Source: Bacteroidales bacterium (GTDB lineage Bacteria; Bacteroidota; Bacteroidia; Bacteroidales; UBA3663). From it: a stretch of 41,933 bases of DNA. The stretch's first letter is position 1, and the number at the start of each line of letters is the position of its first letter. The position numbers and the translations under genes were made by a program. This document shows, piece after piece, positions 40,945 to 41,933 of the stretch. The notes beneath the pieces were generated by a model that was given only the letters and a program-made list of their open reading frames with translations, had not been told where the DNA came from and made no database searches. The stretch is taken from assembly GCA_016293065.1 (NCBI GenBank), contig JAEDEY010000007.1, positions 1 through 41,933 of the forward strand. Reading direction: 5' to 3'.

Positions 40945-41933
40945 TTAATATCCAGGGTTCTGAGTCCAACCTTCGTTCAAGTCGAGGTCATTCTGTGAGA
41001 TAGGGAAGATACGCATGTTCTTGTCGAAGCTTGCGTTAGGGTTGCTCTTGTAGTGAGGGAACCACTCATCTTCGTAATGGCCGAAACGGATCATGTCGTT
41101 GCGACGCCAGATTTCGTCGAAGAACTCACGTCCGCGCTCTGTGTATATATCGTTGAGCGATGGCTCGTTGCTGATAGTTGGAGCCTTGACATAGCTGCGG
41201 ATCTGGTTGAACAGTTCCTTTGCACCCGACTGACCGCTGCGCACCATTGCCTCTGCCTTGATGAGGAGGATGTCGGCATAACGGAAGATAGGCACATCGT
41301 TGCTCTGGTTACGGCCGTTAGAGTAGTCGTTGTTGCAGATAAACCACTTCATTGAGCGGTAGCCCTGTGACCAGCCTGTCTTGTCATCGCCCACGTCGTT
41401 CGAAGCAATGTCGTTGCCTTCAGGGACGGTGATAGTCCTTGAGAATACCAAAGGATCACCGCTACGGTCCAAAGCCTTCACGTCGGTTGGGAGGAGAGTG
41501 ATTGGGTCATATACATAAACCTGTCCGTTGGCTTGGTTGCCATCCTTGTCCAGAAGACCCGCAATCATCCAGTTACGCTCATCGCCAGGGAGGTTGAAGC
41601 GATCGACGCACTCAGGAGTGATAGCCATGTAAGCACCACCAGAGTTGTTGAGGAACTCGCCGAAGTAGCTGACAGACATCTTCTTCACGTCCTTATATAC
41701 ATGTGAGCGACCCCACTGCATACCCTGAGCTGTCTGAGTGTCGTAAGGAGCAGCATAGATGAAGTCCTTGATTGTGCCGGCTTCAACACGAGAAGTGTTG
41801 TCCCAGTTGAACTTGAAGCGATAAGCATCAGGTCCGAGGGCAAACTTGTTGGCGTTGATGATCTTGTTGCAGACCTCGATACAGTCGGCAAGCTTCTCGT
41901 TGGTTGCTGTTGCAGCATCATACTGGTCAACAG
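40945..41933 (-). CDS. SusD/RagB family lipoprotein, C-terminal part
   Basis: The reading frame stays open to the window edge, so only the last 329 or so codons of a SusD-type glycan-binding lipoprotein are visible; the start and lipobox are outside. The C-terminal RagB features are clear: RYADILLIKAEAMVRSGQSG, then RGREFFDEIWRRNDMIRFGH and the ending WTQNPGY. An internal ATG at 41721 is not the real start, since coding continues upstream (NKIINANKFALGPDAYRFKF). A SusC gene is expected beyond the edge, which would make this the second polysaccharide utilisation locus. It is closed by the terminator at 40896-40933 before GH89. Confidence 0.92.
   Translation of the reverse strand, partial: VDQYDAATATNEKLADCIEVCNKIINANKFALGPDAYRFKFNWDNTSRVEAGTIKDFIYAAPYDTQTAQGMQWGRSHVYKDVKKMSVSYFGEFLNNSGGAYMAITPECVDRFNLPGDERNWMIAGLLDKDGNQANGQVYVYDPITLLPTDVKALDRSGDPLVFSRTITVPEGNDIASNDVGDDKTGWSQGYRSMKWFICNNDYSNGRNQSNDVPIFRYADILLIKAEAMVRSGQSGAKELFNQIRSYVKAPTISNEPSLNDIYTERGREFFDEIWRRNDMIRFGHYEDEWFPHYKSNPNASFDKNMRIFPISQNDLDLNEGWTQNPGY

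Noticed and set aside
41685..41930. Separate small minus-strand gene at the window edge
   Set aside because: It is out of frame with SusD, which stays open to the edge and reads as normal SusD sequence there.

Overview
The window looks like a chromosomal segment of a Bacteroidales bacterium (Prevotellaceae, Muribaculaceae or Bacteroidaceae; the genus cannot be fixed from sequence alone). The evidence is two SusC/SusD-type glycan uptake loci, a hybrid two-component sensor (HTCS), GH43/GH92/GH89/GH28 glycosidases, lipoproteins with Cys lipoboxes, few Shine-Dalgarno-like leaders, and several promoters of the Bacteroidota form (TTTG, about 19-20 bp, TAnnTTTG). No tRNA, rRNA, CRISPR array, insertion sequence or prophage was seen.

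Layout. 1-362 is a gene-free, repeat-rich leader with a REP-like palindrome and short tandem repeats. 363-3729 (+) is a WG-repeat protein plus a superfamily 2 helicase, with AGG-rich arginine codons unlike the rest. 3737-11104 (-) holds a secreted GH43 enzyme, an ABC-F ATPase and an HTCS sensor. 11421-16446 (+) is the divergent susC/susD pair, closed by a strong terminator. 16705-21072 (+) is an outer-membrane beta-barrel protein followed by a LytS-type histidine kinase and a LytTR response regulator; a four-copy 9-mer repeat lies upstream of the barrel gene. 21085-25778 (-) is a tightly packed five-gene cassette: circularly permuted ATP-grasp, alpha-E protein, transglutaminase-like protein and two M14/aspartoacylase-like proteins, one of which has lost its catalytic residues. 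26150-28787 (-) is a degenerate thioredoxin-fold lipoprotein overlapping a ComM/YifB ATPase. 28927-31666 (-) holds an M28 peptidase and a ROK sugar kinase. 31844-41933 (-) is a second polysaccharide utilisation locus: a SusD cut by the window edge, GH89, GH92, a DUF5009/HGSNAT-like membrane acetyltransferase, a GH28-fold protein and a histidine acid phosphatase.

How the genes may work together. The first Sus locus has the classic HTCS-divergent-susCD arrangement; its only nearby glycosidase is the GH43 gene beyond the ABC-F gene. The second locus pairs an alpha-N-acetylglucosaminidase (GH89) with a homologue of heparan-alpha-glucosaminide N-acetyltransferase, the same two steps that act in series in lysosomal heparan sulfate breakdown, together with an alpha-mannosidase (GH92). 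That suggests growth on host or microbial GlcNAc/GlcN- and mannose-containing glycans. The least understood part is the ATP-grasp/alpha-E/transglutaminase/M14 cassette, which looks like a peptide-bond-forming and peptide-trimming pathway with no known product. The best new regulatory signal is the direct-repeat array before the barrel gene, a plausible target of the LytTR regulator encoded downstream.
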